Part shown: one piece after another, positions 62,882 through 64,000 of the stretch
How positions within the stretch are numbered: position 1 is the stretch's first letter
Layout of the letters: each line of letters starts with the position of its first letter
From: Thermoanaerobaculia bacterium
GTDB taxonomy: Bacteria; Acidobacteriota; Thermoanaerobaculia; Multivoradales; J023
Length of the DNA: 64,000 nucleotides
NCBI GenBank assembly: GCA_030431255.1
Contig: JAUIJL010000023.1
Span: forward strand, 78,874 to 142,873
Direction of reading: 5' to 3'
Translations under genes and position numbers: made by a program
Notes under the pieces: model-generated
Databases searched by the model: none
Told to the model about the DNA's origin: nothing
Seen by the model: only the letters and a program-made list of their open reading frames with translations

Positions 62882-62916
62882 AAAAAGGGCCGTTGCGGAT
62901 TCCGCGACGGCCTTTT
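62882..62916 (+). terminator. Terminator-like hairpin upstream of the DUF5698 gene
   Basis: AAAAGGGCCGTTGCGG pairs with CCGCGACGGCCTTTT with one bulge and one G-U pair, and ends in a T run. It lies 80 bases before the GTG at 62997, so it could be an attenuator in that gene's leader or the end of an unseen upstream transcript. Confidence 0.6.
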
Positions 62917-62996
62917 CGGGGTCGTTGAAGATGATAATGACGGGCGGGAAGCAAACGCGCTTTTGCCGGCATTCTTGATCATGGAAAGGAGCTTTC

Positions 62997-63611
62997 GTGC
63001 CGTTTGTACTTTCACCGGATCTGACGGGCTCTCCGTGGTTCTCCAATCTGGTCCTGCCGGCGCTGATCTTTTTCGCCCGTACGCTCGACATGACCCTGAG
63101 CACCATGCGGATCACGTTCATTGCCCAGGGCCGGACGTTTCTGGCTCCCTTCTTCGGATTCTTTGAATCCTTCATCTGGCTACTGATCATCGGTCAGGTA
63201 CTACAGCATCTCAACAATCCACTATGCGCATTCGCGTATGCTGGAGGATTTGCCGCGGGTAATTCCGTCGGTCTCTACCTGGAGCGCCGATTGGCGGTAG
63301 GCAATCAAGTCATACGCATCATTACGACCGGTTCCGCCGTCGGCCTCGCGAGTGCTCTTCGCAATGCAGGAGTCGGCGTCACGGTGGTCGACGGTGAAGG
63401 GTCCGAAGGGCCGGTGAAGATCTTGTTCTCGCTGGTCCGCCGTCGCGATGTGAAAAGTATGCTGGCCTTGGTGCGCGGGCAAGACCCTTCCGCTTTCTAC
63501 TCGATCGCCGATGTACGCCAAGCAGTCGATAGAGTGTATCCGGCACTGAGGGCCGGCTCGGCGAGTCCTTGGAGCCGGATCCTGCGACGATCTCAACGGA
63601 AGGCCAAGTGA
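62997..63611 (+). CDS. DUF5698/UPF0316 membrane protein
   Basis: A 204-aa protein. GTG 62997 has AAGGAG upstream. The first 90 residues have four membrane helices (VLPALIFFARTLDMTLSTMR, APFFGFFESFIWLLIIGQVL, FAYAGGFAAGNSVGLYLE). This ARTLDMTLSTMRI pattern is diagnostic of UPF0316. The last 100 residues are a DUF2179-like cytoplasmic domain (GVGVTVVDGEGSEGPVKIL, then SFYSIADVRQAVD in similar form). The role of the family is unknown. Repeat locus G starts 100 bases after the stop. Confidence 0.85.
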   Translation: MPFVLSPDLTGSPWFSNLVLPALIFFARTLDMTLSTMRITFIAQGRTFLAPFFGFFESFIWLLIIGQVLQHLNNPLCAFAYAGGFAAGNSVGLYLERRLAVGNQVIRIITTGSAVGLASALRNAGVGVTVVDGEGSEGPVKILFSLVRRRDVKSMLALVRGQDPSAFYSIADVRQAVDRVYPALRAGSASPWSRILRRSQRKAK

Positions 63612-63710
63612 GCTGCGGCTCTTGCTATGAGCGCGAGGGTGACAGACAGGCAATTGGCCGGCCTTCATGCGCTCCGTGACTCCAGCCATGTAGCGACGAA
63701 TTTCTCGCCG

Positions 63711-64000
63711 GAAGGTGCCACATAGTTTCTGCCAGGAAGGTGCCACATAGTTTCTGCCGAGGGTGCCACGTAGTTTCTACCGAAGGTGCCACATAGTTTC
63801 TGGCGGCATCCAGAATTACGCCCGTAAGCTCGAAGACGGCACCTTTTTCATGTGGTGGGACTGAAGATCGCCGGAAGGTGCCACGTAGTTTCTGTCGAAG
63901 GTGCCACGTAGTTTCTGTCGAAGGTGCCACGTAGTTTCTGTCGAAGGTGCCACGTAGTTTCTGTCGAAGGTGCCACGTAGTTTCTGTCGAAGGTGCCACG
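63711..64000. repeat. Tandem repeat locus G (23-bp period), runs past the window
   Basis: Cores start at 63714, 63739, 63762 and 63785. Then comes the copied ankyrin-gene end (63804-63875), followed by cores at 63877, 63900, 63923, 63946, 63969 and 63992 with an exact 23-bp period and spacer TGTCGAA. The first set reads CCACATAG (or CCACGTAG once) and the second only CCACGTAG, so the second set is younger or better homogenised. The last copy is cut by the window end. Minus-strand frames through it translate to a Thr/Trp/Lys/Arg-rich pattern and are not genes. Confidence 0.95.
63804..63875. repeat. 72-bp exact direct repeat, copy 2 (displaced ankyrin-gene end)
   Basis: Identical to 60314-60385, including the stop codon and following bases, but here without the rest of the gene. 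It sits between two subsets of the 23-bp repeat array. This is a duplicated fragment, not a gene. Confidence 0.95.

Larger units (their letters stand above)
62373..62996. other. Gene-poor stretch with paired hairpins and a terminator
   Basis: This 624-bp gap contains short frames (for example 62475-62735) with no ribosome binding site or recognisable content, and I reject them. Two adjacent hairpins lie at 62452-62479 and 62480-62494. A terminator-like hairpin lies at 62882-62916. The rest shows nothing I can name. It separates the minus-strand operon from the plus-strand DUF5698 gene, so it also holds both promoters. Confidence 0.5.

Noticed and set aside
63625..63999. Minus-strand frame of 124 codons rich in Thr, Trp and Lys
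   Set aside because: It is a translation of repeat locus G; the same pattern appears wherever the repeat is open, and there is no ribosome binding site.

Overview
The window is high-GC bacterial DNA that looks like an Acidobacteriota chromosome, possibly the Thermoanaerobaculia lineage. The evidence is two FtsX/MacB-type orphan permeases of the ADOP kind, two ECF-sigma plus Ser/Thr-kinase-TPR pairs, an Oar-like TonB-dependent receptor with a carboxypeptidase-regulatory N-terminus, and many secreted FG-GAP, LamG and beta-helix proteins. This assignment is an inference from gene content. No rRNA, tRNA or CRISPR array was recognised.

Region 1 (1-15,540) is the most striking part: a candidate RiPP (ribosomally made, modified peptide) gene cluster. 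An ABC exporter leaves the window on the minus strand. Divergent from it is a tightly overlapping run: a metallo-beta-lactamase-fold protein with a winged-helix-like tail, an aKG-HExxH-type peptide hydroxylase-like protein, an HxsB-like radical SAM/SPASM protein and a second radical SAM/SPASM protein. A 59-residue precursor-like peptide with a strong ribosome binding site follows. Behind it come a 118-aa ORF, a 769-aa alpha/alpha-toroid protein, a GT8-like glycosyltransferase, an ADOP permease, a GT9-like glycosyltransferase and, convergent, a second toroid (terpene-cyclase-fold) protein. Together they suggest a peptide that is hydroxylated and radically modified, possibly further decorated, then exported.

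Region 2 (15,540-30,100) holds mostly secreted proteins and regulators: a broken GNAT gene, an FG-GAP/dockerin protein, an AraC regulator, several signal-peptide proteins, and two copies of an ECF sigma factor followed by a transmembrane Ser/Thr kinase with TPRs, each near a Cys-rich secreted protein. Region 3 (30,100-48,500) has an orphan antitoxin with a toxin stump, an entericidin-like lipoprotein, a second ADOP permease, a 2,813-aa RHS/SpvB-like giant with its Gln/Gly-repeat partner, and a two-module beta-helix protein. Region 4 (48,500-57,700) carries an OmpR-type two-component pair, a TonB receptor with a structured leader, a phosphodiesterase-superfamily/TPR protein, a His-rich exported protein and a Crp-family regulator. 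Region 5 (57,700-64,000) has an ankyrin protein, a crp pseudogene fragment, a three-gene Panacea/SocA locus with a two-helix membrane protein, and a DUF5698/UPF0316 membrane protein.

A family of short tandem repeats with a shared 16-bp core close to GGTGCCACGTAGTTTC sits at seven intergenic sites. Each site has its own spacer and period (19, 23 or 27 bp). The repeats border pseudogenes and a duplicated gene end, so they appear linked to local rearrangement.
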